Notes: generated by a model not told the origin, from the letters alone. A stretch of 64,000 nucleotides of DNA from Ectocarpus siliculosus (GCA_000310025.1 FN649728.1:4201077-4265076), one strand, 5' to 3'; shown: positions 37,550 to 50,792, counted from the stretch's first letter. Numbers and translations: made by a program.

Positions 37550-39340
37550 CCAGTAGGACAAAACAGCAAATGATTCACATGATATGTTAGGGGTCATTTT
37601 CACGCAGTGACGGCACATACTAATCACCGAGTTATTTTTTTTTTTGCGAAAAGCGTACTTGTCCTCGTGAGTTTCGTCGGAGGGGTGGGCTGTGACCATG
37701 ACTGCCCTATCGATAACTAAGGTGCACGTCTTTCTCAGTCTCTCGAAGCAAAGAACACCCTGCCCGTGAGATGACATTTTCTTCCGCGTTTTTTCCGTTC
37801 CGAGAATTGTTACTTCGAGAGATGCCGTGGCTGACTGAAGAAATGACCAAAACAAATTAATCATTTTGTAATGCAGTGGTCGTGCTCTCACGTGGAATCT
37901 ATTTCTGGATTACACCATCTCAAAGCCCGGTGCGTGGACAACATTCCTCCCGGAAATCCACAGAGAGAGATAGACTTTTTTTTCGGTCAACAAGAACCGG
38001 CCAGTACGTATCTGCACTGTTCAGTCTCTTCATCGGTCTGTGGTTTCAAATGTGCGAAAGCACCAGGCCACGTTTCGACACAACACACGGCCCCCAATTA
38101 CTGTTGTCCTGCTGTCTTTTCCTATACAATACTAAAGTCGCGTTTGCGCCCAACCTACGTTTCAATCGAGGCAAAGACATCACAACATCACCTACGACTT
38201 TCTGCATGATCGGCATGGAGAGGTCGCTTGCACAACGCAGGTGCCAGAGAGCTACCCCCCTCCAATTTCGGTAAGTGAAAGTAGGCAAGCGTACCCTAGA
38301 GAATACTGTGTTTCGATCCCCGCTGGCAGCTGCAGATCTTTCCGGGACCCTCTGATGCATTGTATGTCTCATGAAGAGTCGAATTTTGTAATAGCAATAT
38401 ACCATATTTCACACATCAACGAACGCTGTCATAGACGCTAGTGAGGGGCGTGACCACACCACTGGATCCGGCTTTTCCGAGACTGTGGGTTTGGAGAGAC
38501 AGTCATCAAGAAAACCTCACCACTTGTGATCAACATTATTTTCTCCACGTCAAACCTTCACTTAATTATCTACCAGGGCTCAGGACAAACAACAATCTCG
38601 GACATATGCCGACTACACGAAACCATCTGTACCTGTTTTGCTACCTCGGTCCATGGCACAATGTCTCTCGTTCACTTGAGTTTCGATCTCACTTTGGAGA
38701 GGAGTTCCTAGAAGACCAGAAAAAAAAACAACCAGCAATAGAGTACACTAGATGGAGCTCCCGAACAAGTACCACGGAACACACTCAGCAAGAAATGTGC
38801 TACAGTACCCATCCACAACAAAATCAAGAGTCTGGAGTTCACTTCGCTAAAACCAAGAAGCGCGCAACAGGCTATATGTTTGTGGGCTCGAAACCTCGAC
38901 CTTGTTTTCGCACGTCAATATACTCGTGTTGCACGCACAGGCAAGCCTCTCCCCAGACATTTTGCCATGACCTGCAGTGTCTCACACGTAGAAGCGTGAC
39001 CACCCGTGGCGGGCTGTGTGAGTCGCGCAGTCTGTGTTGTGTCTACACGCCAGACGTCGTTTGGTGAAAAAAACACGAGAGATGCCGCAACCCACCCAAA
39101 CCACTTTTCCATCCTGCACCGCTGTCTGTAGAAAACGTGTGTCACGTCATCACAGGACAGCACAGCATGGCCGGTAGCCGGCCACCTGGCCGTTCTCTAC
39201 CCTTCCCCTACCGGCGGCTCGTCGTTGAGATCCATCCAACTTTTCGCACACAAGTTAATCGTGTTGTCCCGGTACATCTTCTACCAGTATTGCCCCTAGG
39301 CTGTGTTAAGCCTTTGGTGGAGATACAGGCAAAGCCTAAG
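37550..39340. other. Intergenic region, nothing recognised
   Basis: The longest frame (38441-39067, plus, 208 codons) has no recognisable domain, is rich in Thr, His and Arg, and is judged to be chance. No repeats of note were found. Confidence 0.35.
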
Positions 39341-39350
39341 CGGTGGCGCC

Positions 39351-40650
39351 TTAGGCCTTGCTATTCTTTTCACCGTCTTTCTCTCCGTCGACATCCATCG
39401 GAGACGCCGCCTCCTTGCCAGAGACCGCGGCTGCAGCAGCAGGGGCTGTGGCCGATGACGGCTCCTTCGCTCCCCTGGTTCTTCTCACTGCGCCTCCTTC
39501 CGAGCGTTCGCCCGCGTCACTATTTCTGACTAGCGCCTCCGCGGATCGAGGCTCCTTCTCCCATATCGTCGCCTTCCCTTCACCTCCGACACCTTCGCCC
39601 TCGATATCCATGGGGGACGAACCACCCCCGTAGCGGGGCCAATCACAATGTACCCCACACAACGACCTTTCGGGACCGCACGAGACCACACATGCGGCAA
39701 TACGTCGTACAACTACTCCTGGCGTCGCGCACGCTGCACTTTTATGATTCCTCCCTCGCCGTGTTGAGCGCGGAGCTCCCGCTTCTTGCTGCCGTCGTTT
39801 CCGAACGTTGGCTGCTTCATGCACGCTGGATTAACGCAACTCTTGTTCAAGACATTGACCATGTCCTGCTGTGCGTGCTGGGCACACAACTCCGGCGTGT
39901 TGCTGCCCGCTCTACCATAGTACGGCCGCGTTGTGCAACCGGGACGGGTTGTGCACTTCTTCCTACGAACATGAACCATGCCCTCTTGCGCGTGCTGGGC
40001 ACAGAACTCCATCTTGTTGCTGCCGGCTGTACTATGTGATGGAACCTTCGTGGACACCGGAAGGCCGCACCTCTTGTTCACGACATCGACCATGCGTTGA
40101 TGGGCTTGCTGAGAGCAGAACTCCGCCTTCTTGCTGCCGCCTTTACCATACTACGACCGCGTTCTTCACCCTAGATGGGCGCACTGCTTAGTACGAGCAT
40201 GAAACATGCCCGCTTGTGCGTGTTGGGCACAGAACTCCTTCTTGCTGCTGCCGGATGTACCCCTTCGTGCACCCCGGATGGGCGCACCTCTTGCTCAGGA
40301 CATCGACCATGTCCTGCGGTGCGTGCTGGGCACAAAACTCCGGCTTCTTGCTGCCCTCGTTTCCGAACCTTGGCTGCTTCATGCATCCTGGACGGGCGCA
40401 CCTCTTGCTCACGATATCGACCATGCCCTGGTGTGCGTGCTGGGCACAGAACTCCTGCTTCTTGCTGCCGTCTTGTCCAAACGATGGCCGCTTTGTGCAC
40501 CCCGGATGGCGGCACCTCCTGTTGACCACGTCAACCATCCCCTGCAGCGCATGCTGGGAGCAGAACGCCGCCTTCTTGCTGCCATATTTGCCGTACGATG
40601 GCCGCGTTGTACAGCCATATTCCAGACAGCATCGTCGTCGTTAGCCATGA
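39351..40650 (-). pseudogene. EsV-1-7 repeat gene, decayed (about eight C-X4-C-X16-C-X2-H repeats)
   Basis: From about 40640 downward the strand reads eight units of about 38 codons. The first three fit C-X4-C-X16-C-X2-H exactly, for example CRHPGCTKRPSFGQDGSKKQ followed by EFCAQH; repeat 1 begins CLEYGC. Repeat 4 contains a frameshift near 40260, and repeat 5 holds TGA and TAG stops. Repeat 6 has lost its second Cys and repeat 8 its third Cys, while repeat 7 has X5 in place of X4. An acidic tail frame (MDIEGEG ... MDVDGEK) ends at 39351. The family is named after a phaeovirus gene and includes the Ectocarpus developmental gene IMMEDIATE UPRIGHT. The in-frame TAA just before repeat 1 means the start is unresolved; MANDDDAVWN at 40650 lies in another frame. 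An intron could remove part of the damage, but I found no clear splice sites. Confidence 0.75.
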
Positions 40651-40699
40651 TACCTGGCGGTCGTACGCGATGAGGGCTGAAAAGCACGATTCCAAACAC

Positions 40700-43600
40700 G
40701 ATCGAGCAGAACCAACATTCCAGAGTTACATGGATATCTCAGCACCCATTCGAGCGACATCGGGCAGCAGCAAGAGACAACCTGAGTGAACTTATGAGAC
40801 ACATCGCCAAGGATCTGCTTGTCTCCATTCAGGATTGTTCAGAACCCACCCTGTGCTTGATGCAGGGGTAGAAGCAGTCGTCGATGTTCCGCCACCAACA
40901 CCATTTGCCGTGCGCTTCTTATCTGCCCCATGCTATCACCCGAAAACGCATCGACAAAGGCTTTGACTGCATGTTTTCTTCGTCAGCTACACATTGAGTG
41001 TGCTGTGCAGTCGGTTGTTCAAGCGCTTTCTCCTCAAACAATACCTTAACCGTTGGTTCGTACCGAAGGTTTCCGGCCGGGCATCATCTATTGGGAAGGC
41101 GGTATTTTGAGGTATGGGAGACCTTGCCTCGCTTAGTCAACTGTACTCACATCACACCCTGTTTCTCGTTACACCAATGAAGTCGGAAGCACGAAGTGGT
41201 TGTGTGCACATGTGGCTTATCGGCTACCAGCAGAATAGCAGCGTTTTGCAAGGTCTGCGTGTACATTGTGGGCCCCTTGTTCCTCAAACGCCCAAAACCA
41301 AACCTTTGGAGAGTAGTTGTAAGGACCGTCGGAAACAGAGTCAACACACTCGCTAGAGATGCAAGCGTTGACGATTTCCCCTCTGCATAGCATAGCGGTG
41401 TCTGAAGGCTGGATAGCACTTTCGGCGGTGCTTGATTCCGCCAGCTGTGCGCTACTGATCGGTTGCCAGGCAACAATCTTCCCATATCCACCCAACCACC
41501 AACTGAACACCAATCATCCGCTGGTCGGAACGCAGGCCAAGAGGGAGTGACGCGACAAAGTATCCTGAGCATAGCATGCACTAGTTCGCCCCAAAATGAT
41601 TACATGTTCGCACAGAAACGCGACAGGAACGAACTTCCACCGAACTCACTGTCTCGTGTGTTGCAGCCGTCCCGCTACCCATTGTTCCTGGTGCGGAGGC
41701 CTTCCGTTGGTGCTTGGATGGCGCTCTTGTGGGGTTGACAATGAAACACGATACATACCCAGGGATCGGCTAGAACGTCAAGAGGTAATCGAGTGTGCCG
41801 CCATGGGTCAGGGCACTGGGTAACCTCGCCCATCAATTTTCTTTACTCGAACAATTGCAACAACACGATAATACTGCCCGTGGACGTGATGGATTCAGGG
41901 TAGGTCATTCTCAGTTTACGGATACTCTCCAAGGACTAGAGCTCCCATCTGCTACGAGCAACGCCAGAAACGTCCAGGAAGCAATTGTAGCTAGAGAAGC
42001 AGGGTAACATGGACTTCGATCGAAATCATCGATGTCAAGAATGCAGATGCCCAGCTGCGCACAATGGGTCCGCTGAATCGTCGATCGTTTTTTCTCCCCG
42101 GTGGGATAGAGATGGGATTAGAACGCCTATGGACAGCCGGCGTTTGAGAATCGGCCACGTTTGAGACTATCTTACTTCACGGGGGAGGGAGATGACATCT
42201 GCCTACGATGAACACTAGGTAAACGACCCAGCACGGTCTGCGGGACAATAAGCGACTCAGTCGGGTACATCTTTGAAGTCAACGTGAAATTAGGCAAACG
42301 TATGTGGTCGACGCCCACTTCCCCCCTGCCATGTCACGAAAAGCCCAGAGTGTATACCCTGCAAAGGTATTAGTGGTATGGGGTCTATTCACGGTCTGCT
42401 AGTGACTCTTTAGGTCTAACCGGACTTTGAACCTAGGTTCCTCGCATGGGGTATGTCACACATCGTTGCTGACCCAGCCCAACTACCCTTACCCACGCCC
42501 AACGCACGGCCTAGCGGTCGCGTAATGGGATAAACGCGGCTGCGTATCATTGCCGGAATGCGGAATGGGGAGGGGGCACTGGAGAATAACCGACCGCCAG
42601 AACCAACGTTCTGCCCATCAGAGGGAGTAATTGCACGTATCGGAAGAGTTACCAACATACCGTTAAGACTATGCGTGATATTCCTAAATACTCCCTGCCC
42701 TGACGGGAAATAAGACCCATCCATCTGAGTGTTGTTCTGCCGGGATATTTTTGCTTCCCGGGGACAGGGTAGTCAAAAATTAGAACGGCTTGCGAACCAT
42801 CACCAAACAATAGGGCCTTATTTCAAAATCTCGATTGGCACTTTGTTGTTGATAGATATGTCAACCTGTAGAGTTCAAACAGCAGGTGAAACTTCGATGG
42901 ATGCTCTCTACTGGTGCCAGAGAAGAGGATCGTCCATTGTTATGGCAGCTGGGTCCCTCCCATCAATGCGTATCAGCCCCCAAAAATTCTCTGCTTTATC
43001 CCGCTATCAGTTTCTTGGGCACACAATCATGTCGGGGGAAACCCTGAATACTCAGGATATATTTTGCCAACGCTGTTTTCCCTTCCCAGAACGCCACACG
43101 CCCTCAGTACCCTTCACTTGTTCTGCGGGAAGGACTCCTCATGACTATAGCTACGTGGATGTGCCTTCACACGTGACGGCAGTGGGCTGTAGTGGCGACG
43201 GCGCCGAAAAAGGTGAAAAAGAAATGAAAACAAAACCCCGCAAACCAACACTGGCGATACGAGCTACTGTATTTGGCCGCGTTAACCGGGCGACCAATGA
43301 AAACGCGTCTGTCGCACAGCCGGATCAAACCCCACGCACGTGTTCTATAGTCATCGGGCGTGCCCGACATAGTGTGCTGCGTGCACTTAAGTTACCTATG
43401 GCGCCTCGATTATTCTGGACATGGGCAGCACGAGCAGTAGCAAGAGACAATCGTGTCCTTAAAGTTAGCGTTGCCTTCCAATCGCTTCCTATCTGCCCAC
43501 ATGTAACTCCGTCTTCGGCTCGAGGGGCTCATGGCTTCGAGCAATTTAAACGTTTTTCGGTGTATGTCTGTTGTACTGTACCCGTGTCCTCTCGGGCGGG

Positions 43601-44500
43601 ATATTTGCCTCACCGTGGTAAACCCATCAGATTCCTGCCCGGCATACCAGGAGCGCATGGAGAAAAAGCCAAGGCCAGGGCGTACCTCTGTCGTGCAGAA
43701 TACGCATGGTTTGTGCTCTTTTCGCCTAAATATTCAGCAAATCGACTATCACACATATTGCACCTAGTCCCAGGATGTTGCCACATACCCAGCGTTGAAG
43801 AGGGGTTGGACAAGCCGGCGAACACAAGCATCGACGAGGAACACTCCGTGGCTTTGGAGGGGTGCGAACAAACTTTTGCAGGCTGGATATGCTTTTATTC
43901 TGGCTTTGGTCACAGAACTTGGGGCTTCGTGGTCTAGCTGGCAATCTCGTACATCATCTCGCCCTAGGTCACGGGTTCAAATATTTCCAACATTCCCAAC
44001 ATTCAAAACTCGCAATTGTTTGGTGAAACACGCGTGGTCGTGAGCACCCACAACAATGAGAGAAGGGGCTGTTGAACCCTCCCCGCGTTAAACGATGAGT
44101 TGCTAGGTGACCCCGGGGTTGGTGCATCAAAGTTGTGCCAAAAGGAAATGAATGGCGCCCAGAAACGACGGGACAAACAAGTCAAGCTAGCGAGCGATTG
44201 TGGCAAATAGGTTCTTGTTATGTCTTAGTGTGGGGACCACTCCCTCCCCTAGTTGATGTCTTCCTTGATTTGCGTCGATTTGTGGGTCAGCTTGAGACCA
44301 CGAAAATGTGATGGTTTGCCGTGAGGGGTGGGCAGACGACATTATGGGTAGAGGTGGGAACGAAAATTGCCGTCATCACGACAAGAACCGCAGCAGCAGC
44401 AACAGCAACAGACCCAACAGCATTCTAGCTGTAGCCCCCAGGCTCGCCTGCTGTTTCCCAGGCAAGAGCCAGGGAGGAGGGGTGCCTGCCGACAAAACCG
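40700..44500. other. Long region without supported genes
   Basis: The only sizeable frame is 42729-43937 (plus, 402 codons). It has no repeat pattern, domain or splice signals that I recognise and is uneven in composition. It could be chance or a decayed gene. A tRNA-like fragment lies at 43924-43978. Otherwise nothing is seen. Confidence 0.35.
43924..43978 (+). other. Degenerate tRNA-like fragment (SINE-like)
   Basis: TGGTCTAGCTGG resembles an A box and, about 30 bases on, GGGTTCAAAT resembles a B box. The acceptor and T stems do not pair, so this is not a functional tRNA. A tRNA-derived SINE head or chance are the two explanations. Confidence 0.25.
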
Positions 44501-44512
44501 TTGGCGATGATA

Positions 44513-45451
44513 TACAGTCGAACCTCGCTTAAGGACACCAAAATTAAGGAAACTCCCCTTGATAAGGACACTTTTTTTTTCTGAAACGGGGTACCCCGCA
44601 GAATGTACAATCCGGGGGGGGTACCAGATATAGTCCACAGACCCCTCTTCACCCAGCGCGCAGCGCCTCTGTAGACAGCCGAGAGAGGTCTGCTGCGGCA
44701 CCTGCTGTCGGCGGGTATGAAAAGATTCCTTCCACACAGCGGTGCAGCGTCTACACCTCAGCAGAAACGATGCGAGGAACCGACATGCACGATGTCAAGG
44801 CCCGTCTCTTCGGTGCACACGTGCCCGTGTGGTCGATGGATGCACGGGTTTTGTGGTCGCGGCATTGGGGCAGTAGCCTAGAGAAGGTTCGCTCCTATTT
44901 GTACGCGAACGGAAAGGATGGGGAGTACAACGAAACCCAGTACCTTCTTTCGAAAGCTGTGCATTCGTTCACTCACGAAACTCAAGTCAAGCGGCGAGCT
45001 AAGGATGGGGGGGAGACGCAGGCAACTCTGCGTGACATGTGGAGGTCGTAGTGTGTGGAATTTTTGAACCAACGCCGTGGTTGGGTGGCCTATCTATTTC
45101 TTGAATGCGTGGCAACACATTTGATTAGCGCACAGCAGTAGTGATTGCAGTGTGCGGTCGACCAGAGTTCTGTAAAGTGAGCGCGAAGGTTCAAGCGTTG
45201 ACATAACATCTTGGTTGCAGTGTTGTTCAGTACAAACAACATCAAAAAAGAAATATTCCTTCGACCTTTTCGCCTCCCCTTTTGGGCAACGAATACTGGA
45301 GCCCAATGCGCGTCTTTTGGCGCATAAATCGCCTCTATTGGCCCCGGGGATGGTGAGTTGTGGCCCCCTGAATTTTAAGGACACTTCCCCGGCTTAAGGA
45401 CACCTTTTTGGGGGAAAAACCACGTGTGTCCTTAAGCGAGGTTCGACTGTA
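44513..45451. mobile_element. 935-bp non-autonomous pogo/Tc1-mariner-type element
   Basis: The element runs 44515-45449. Its ends are perfect inverted repeats of at least 24 bases beginning CAGTCGAACCTCGCTTAAGG, and the dinucleotide TA flanks both ends (44513-44514 and 45450-45451). A CAGT-type end with TA duplication is characteristic of pogo/Tigger elements in the Tc1/mariner superfamily. Further AAGGACAC motifs repeat inside both ends. The interior has one small frame (44770-45051, plus, 93 codons) that is not a recognisable DDE transposase, so the element would need a transposase in trans. Confidence 0.8.
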
Positions 45452-45459
45452 TCCCGACT

Positions 45460-48050
45460 AGGTCGAGAAATCGAAAAACTATCTTCAGCAGCAATTTTTT
45501 CGGCCGAGGGGGCAACATGGATTGAGGGAAACGTTGCAGAGAACGCGCGCGCTTAATGGCCACCCAGGGGAAAAAAGCGTGCGTGCAAAACAACAAATCA
45601 GCTCGCGCAGTCGCCTGTGGGTGTTCAGTTGTTGACGTCATCACCATCACCTCCCCAACGATAGACAAACGCCTGAGCACTATCTAGGCCGCGGGCTTCC
45701 CTGACCGCGTGTGTGACATGCAGGCGAGTACGAGCACCGTGTACACCCGACAACCAGGCGGTAACCATAAAAGAGCGGCAGGGTTGACGTTGTTCATGTA
45801 TGGGCGCTGTCAGCAACCATTCGCAGTGTCGGACGATGCCATGGAGTGTGTTCTGTATCGTGTCCCGAGATGTCAGTAGCGTGTGGCTGCCTGAGAATGA
45901 TTCGCGGCTTCTCTCTGATCTAATCTGAACGCTGTTACGGTAGTCTAGACGCTAGACGGGCGTGGCCCCCTTTGCACCCTCTAGGTGGCTGAGAACGGTC
46001 ATGATAATAAACGTTGATATCAACTCTGCGCGGAGACCTTGCCCCAACGAACGGGGCCGCAGACCTTGGGTAGAACATCTCGAGAAAATGATCGGTACCA
46101 CTGTGAAAAAACATTCCAAGGAGAAACTGAAACTATGCTGGATCACATCTACACGCGGGTGATCCCCGCATTTCGTGCGGTAGCTACATTCGAACCTATC
46201 TGGCATTCACCTTTCACCGTCGTTAGGCTCTCGGCTGCTGGCCGTCCAGGCGCTGTACCGGCAGAGGGCCTTGGTCATACTCCCGAGCTTGCGCTTGCCT
46301 GGCCTTGCCTGGATCGAGTTATCCGACAGCCGCACGAATGGGTCTGGTTGATGCCGCAAGCACCATCTCCAAGAGGCAATTCTGGGGCTACACAGAGCTT
46401 TCATATCTACATGAAAATCGAGTACAAACCAGTCATCATCAGTATCTGACTACGACAAGACGGAAATTATAACACCGTTTATTGGCACGGAAACGGCAAC
46501 GGAGAGACAGGCTTGAGTGCAAAGGTGAACCCCAGGCAGACAAACACACAACGTGTTCAAGTAATGACGGGAGACGTTGCCATGGCATGTATAGGCAGCA
46601 ACGGGACGGATTCACCCTGTGCGCAACGGTGGCCATGACTGCCGAGAAGAGTGGTCACATTCAACGCGTCTCCGTCTGAGTATGCTGCGGCCTTCTTTGA
46701 GGGTCGACAGTTGAGAGAATTGCACGCGCTTTTCACCGCAACCAGTTTGGTGCGACCGCCATCAAATGTGTCAAATCAATACAACGTACCTCTGACGTTA
46801 ACCCCTAGACTCACCCTCTCTTCTTGCCCCTCCTCTGGCTCCTGCTCCTCCTCCTGCTCCTCCACCTCCTCCTCCTCCTCCTCCTCCTCTTCTTCCTCCT
46901 TCACCTGGATGCCATCGATCCCAGGAGTGGCCTGTTAACGCCATCCAGCACAAGACGGTCACCGCGCAGGGTGCTACAAGAAAATGAAACAACAAATTCC
47001 CAATGTATTATCATTCAAGCTGGCAGCGAGCCGAAAGAGAATTTCCACGTCATGGTACAGATCTAGTCTCGAAACGCCTCACGATATATATATATATATC
47101 CGCTTTTTCAGCTGGGCGTTGCCTCCCTCGGCAGTCCACCGTTTGCAGCTGCACGCGAGGCTCACCTTGACTGTCCCACCAAAATCCCCAACCTCGGTTT
47201 CCACACCAGCAGATGACATCGAGCCTGTGTACAACACGAAACGGATTGCAACAGGCACGAGGCGGCATGGTTCCGAACGTAGAGGTGGTTTCGCAAAAAG
47301 GTCATGTAGGCAGAACCAGCTGCTGCATAGAGCACAGACTACCAGTTTTCACCAAGGGCCAAGCACCGTCCTTTCGGCTCGTGCCCCGTTCTGTTTTCTT
47401 CGGTCTCTGCGACGTACGTACGATATGCGGGAGTGGAGTGTTTATCGGTGCGCGTCGCCAACGCGAAGTTGCAGTGCGTACGCGATACACAGTCATGTTG
47501 CAGTGGATCACGTACGCCCTAACCGGAGACCGAGAAGGCTGACCGCTACGCCGCCAATAACCTGTACTTACAGCAGTCCCTCGCGCCACACGGGCACGGG
47601 GTGACATAGGCATATCGTGGGATGCGGTGCGACATTACACCAGCCATCAGAGTAGATTCGGTATTGAAACAAACAACACTGTATGCGCTCCGCCTATGCA
47701 ACCCGGCGTGAAACAATTGTCAGTGGATGCCGTACACTACGTAAAAACACCAGTTGTCCGCCTACCGGCACCTTTGGGATTTGCGGGCTGGTCCATCATT
47801 GCACGGTCCGGATACGCCTTCGGCTTACGATGTGGTAGCATGTTGTGAACCGGGTGGTTGTGGCGCAGGTCCATCGCATCGGTCAGCCATGGGCATTCTT
47901 TCCTTTTACCAGTTTCCGGCCATCGAATCGCCACCTGCATATACGCATCGACGGTGCCCTGAGTCAGCAGCTAATCACGCGTACCATTTCTGAGCGGCAG
48001 GGGAACGGAGACTAACCCTACTTATTATCGACGCTGCTCTTTACGTGTTG
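45460..48050. other. Intergenic region with simple repeats, no supported gene
   Basis: A CTC-rich tract lies at about 46817-46905 and a short AT run at about 47083-47099. Open frames of up to 206 codons have no recognisable domain. Confidence 0.35.
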
Positions 48051-48051
48051 A

Positions 48052-48850
48052 TTACAACATAGCATGAAGGCCAGCATCGCAAACAGCATCGCTAATATAG
48101 GCGTTGGGCACTCGTACGTCAACGGCGCACGGCCTTAGATAGTCCACTAAAAACATGCGCACCAGGAATGGACAGCCTATCCTCTGCGATTTCCTCAGTT
48201 TCTTCTTTGGAGCTGTTCCTGCCGATGACAGCAACGAGTGGGGGAGCAGGACCATAGCCGAGGATAACGTCAGAATGTCGCAATGGTTAACCACTGGCGG
48301 AGGCATCCGGTAACACGCGATGGATAGCTATAGGGTAGGGCGTTATATCGAGGGGCAACACGAGTCCTAGGCCCAACCGCTCAACAAACGACGAAACTTT
48401 GTGGCGCTCTGAAACTACTGCCACACGGTCCACACTCCTTAATACGTTTTAACAGATGAAACTTCACTGGTGTTCGCACACGCCAACACAAACAACAGCC
48501 CGGCACCGACAGATACCATTAAATAAGTTGACCGCAGGAAATAAAACAACGGAGGCGGTTGTTTCCATTGTCGTGCATACCCGCACCTTCATCCTTTGCC
48601 GAGCCTCCATTCTGTCGATTGGGCATACCGTGCTTGCACCTTAGGTGCCGGCCTACTAAACGACGCTCCCCGTCCTTGCTCCTCTTCGTGTCAGAGATCG
48701 ACAAGATGACCCCCTCCTCACTACATGCTTCCTTCACAGAGTCCGTAACGTCCTCGATGTTCCTGCCCTCCATAGGAATCGAGTCAAGCTTTGCCAGCAA
48801 CCTTTCCTGCGAGTACGCCCACAATTCATCCTGAGAACAACGGTTGTCGG
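48052..48850 (-). pseudogene. Possible MULE/FAR1-type DNA-binding domain remnant
   Basis: After a good acceptor (GTTGTTCTCAG near 48836) the strand reads DELWAYSQERLLAKLDSIP and then VILSISDTKRSKDG and GRHLRCKHG. A later frame (48052-48306) gives KKKLRKSQRIGCPFLVRMF. The order of charged segment, RCKHG and GCPF-x-R resembles the N-terminal zinc-binding domain of Mutator-like transposases and FAR1 proteins. Stops separate the two pieces and no transposase core follows to the left. The family call is inference from short motifs; a host gene of unknown type is also possible. Confidence 0.35.
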
Positions 48851-49553
48851 TTGGGACTAGGGTTAAGAGCTTGTTGGTAGTTGGGTGGGCGTATGTGTGT
48901 GTGTGTTGGGGGGGGGTATGCAACCAACCGTGCCTTTCAGATTTTCTTGTCAGCTTCACGTTACGTTAGCGGAATATTTATTCGAGCGACTCGAGACTTA
49001 TATTCAGGCCTGACGTCTCACCGCAAGATAGGGTCCACGAAAAAAGAAAGTGTGTCTGTCCATTGAGGTGTGTATTAAAGTACATAATTACATAATTACA
49101 GACTACGCGGGGCACCAGACGGCACAACTTTTTTCCGCAGCAGCTTCAACATACGGGCCTTTTTATTTCGGAGAACACAGCAGCAGCGGATTGCACCAGA
49201 CAACACACAAACAGCTGACAGCGTACGCGTTACGGGCGACACAAACGCACAGCGGGCAACAGCATGTGGGCAAAATGCCGCTGGAATCTCCGTGGTGTGA
49301 TGCTGGCCCCGGTTGGACGGTGGGCTACATGGTGATTCCACTCGTGCTCCCCTAGATAGGTTAGTTAGCTGCTGCGTACCGGAGCAGACAACTTGGCGCG
49401 GCACGATGCTTGCTGTCTATGTGCAAAATATGTTTACTTTGATTAAGCTCCCAGCAAGAACTCGCATACGTTCTTTCGTATACACGCTAAGTTCCGATGT
49501 ATGTAAAGACTTCGCTGTCACCTCTACGGTAAGCTTTGTCGAGGTTGGGTACC

Positions 49554-50150
49554 TCAAACACCGACCTCGTCCGTCTTGTCCGTATGCCGCATGCCACACT
49601 GCGTTTGGGTCTCGGGTGAACCATTAGGCGGGGTACAACCGCTGCCACTGAGACAGCTATCATCGCCCACAGGAAGGCTCATGTTTTCCTGCAGACAAGG
49701 TGGGAGTGCCTGGTTTTGCCCTATGGTGGCCAGCGCGAGCTTGTTGTACAGCAGCAGCGTGCTACCATCACAGGCCACAGGTGTTCGCGCCTATAGGAAT
49801 TGCAAAAAAAGTACAGACAAGAAATCACGCCGCCGGTTTCAGCGGGGTCAATTTTGTTTCATCCCCTCCCCATATTGGACATGGCTGGGCCCAGTTCTTT
49901 CACCGTGCTCCTTACACAGACCTTGTCGTTTCACGAAAACAGGCGGGCGCCTCAAGCAAGTCATACCTTCCATCGGAAAGCTGGTTTTGCCCTTTGATTT
50001 TGCTTTGAGCCGGAGAAATGTCTCGCGATCACATCTGAGTTGAAGCTGCCTTCCTGCTGCTGCACGCAACCTTTTCAGCTCTGGGAAGCAATTTTCATCC
50101 AAGTTGGTTACCCGCTTCAGAGTCCCAATTCGGCCAAAACTCTGCGCCAT
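49554..50150 (-). CDS. Possible small two-exon gene, unknown function
   Basis: An ATG at 50150 opens a basic frame (MAQSFGRIGTLKRV ... ETFLRLKAKSKG) with a fitting donor (GAAG|GTATGA) near 49970. A strong acceptor (polypyrimidine run then CCTATAG) lies near 49792. Beyond it two frames exist: the in-phase one stops after about seven codons, while the other reads ACDGSTLLLYNKLALATIGQ to a stop at 49554. The phases do not agree for the longer version. No domain is recognised, and this may be chance. Confidence 0.25.
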
Positions 50151-50366
50151 AGTAGAGATAAAAGACCATAGAATGAATGTATGATGCGCACTAATTGGGA
50201 TCTGAACTACAGCGATGGCAGTGGGCCTGCAAAAGTCGACCTAAATTCAACTCTAAACTCCAGTAGTCAGCAGAGAGGCCCCAAAACGATCGTGAGCCTA
50301 CTACAGCAGTACCTCCAAAATATCATGTTTTTCCATAGGCGCGAACACGTGTGAGGCGAGCAGGCG

Positions 50367-50478
50367 AGGGTTCAGGGTTGGGGGCTCCGACATATTCAAT
50401 GGGGCGGGGGGGGGGGCTTCACCCAACGGAACTCCTGAAAAAAAAAGCAAAGATGAAAAGTCTGGCAATAGCGGGCAC
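50367..50478 (+). repeat. Host sequence left of the Ngaro element (first part of the occupied site)
   Basis: This stretch, from GGGTTCAGGG through a G-run and CTTCACCCAACGGAACTCCT to AATAGCGGGCAC, matches 62955-63073. In the occupied copy it is cut at 50478/50479 and resumes at 58007 with ATCTACACGTGCGCCACGAA. Confidence 0.8.
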
Positions 50479-50690
50479 TTTGTTATAGGCTCAAGAATTC
50501 TGGCATTATTTTTCTAATCTTCTACGTGAAAAATGATGAAAACCCGAGACAATATACATCACATGTAGACGAACCGTACCTCCACTCTTGTGGTTCCTGC
50601 CCCAACGATGTCCCTATACGATACTCGAATTCACCACTCAGCCAATAATCCGGTATGAGAATAGCCTCTTCCAAGCTATCTGAAAACCAC
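50479..50690 (-). repeat. Ngaro split direct repeat B2 (outer)
   Basis: This 212-bp copy matches B1 at 51003-51215 with a few substitutions and two small indels. It begins TTTGTTATAGGCTC at the host border and ends CTATCTGAAAACCAC. Confidence 0.9.
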
Positions 50691-50792
50691 TATTATTACA
50701 CTACTACACGTGGAAAACTACACGACGTTGACCCGATCAACTTTGTGCAACCTGATTCCCTCCCTCTCTTGAGCGCTAGGGTGGGCGGGTGG

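Noticed and set aside
38441-39067. 208-codon plus-strand frame
   Set aside because: It shows no domain or repeat, and the composition suggests random sequence.
42729-43937. 402-codon plus-strand open frame
   Set aside because: There is no recognisable domain, repeat or compositional pattern, no supporting splice or neighbour context, and several overlapping frames. It is kept only as a remark on the region.
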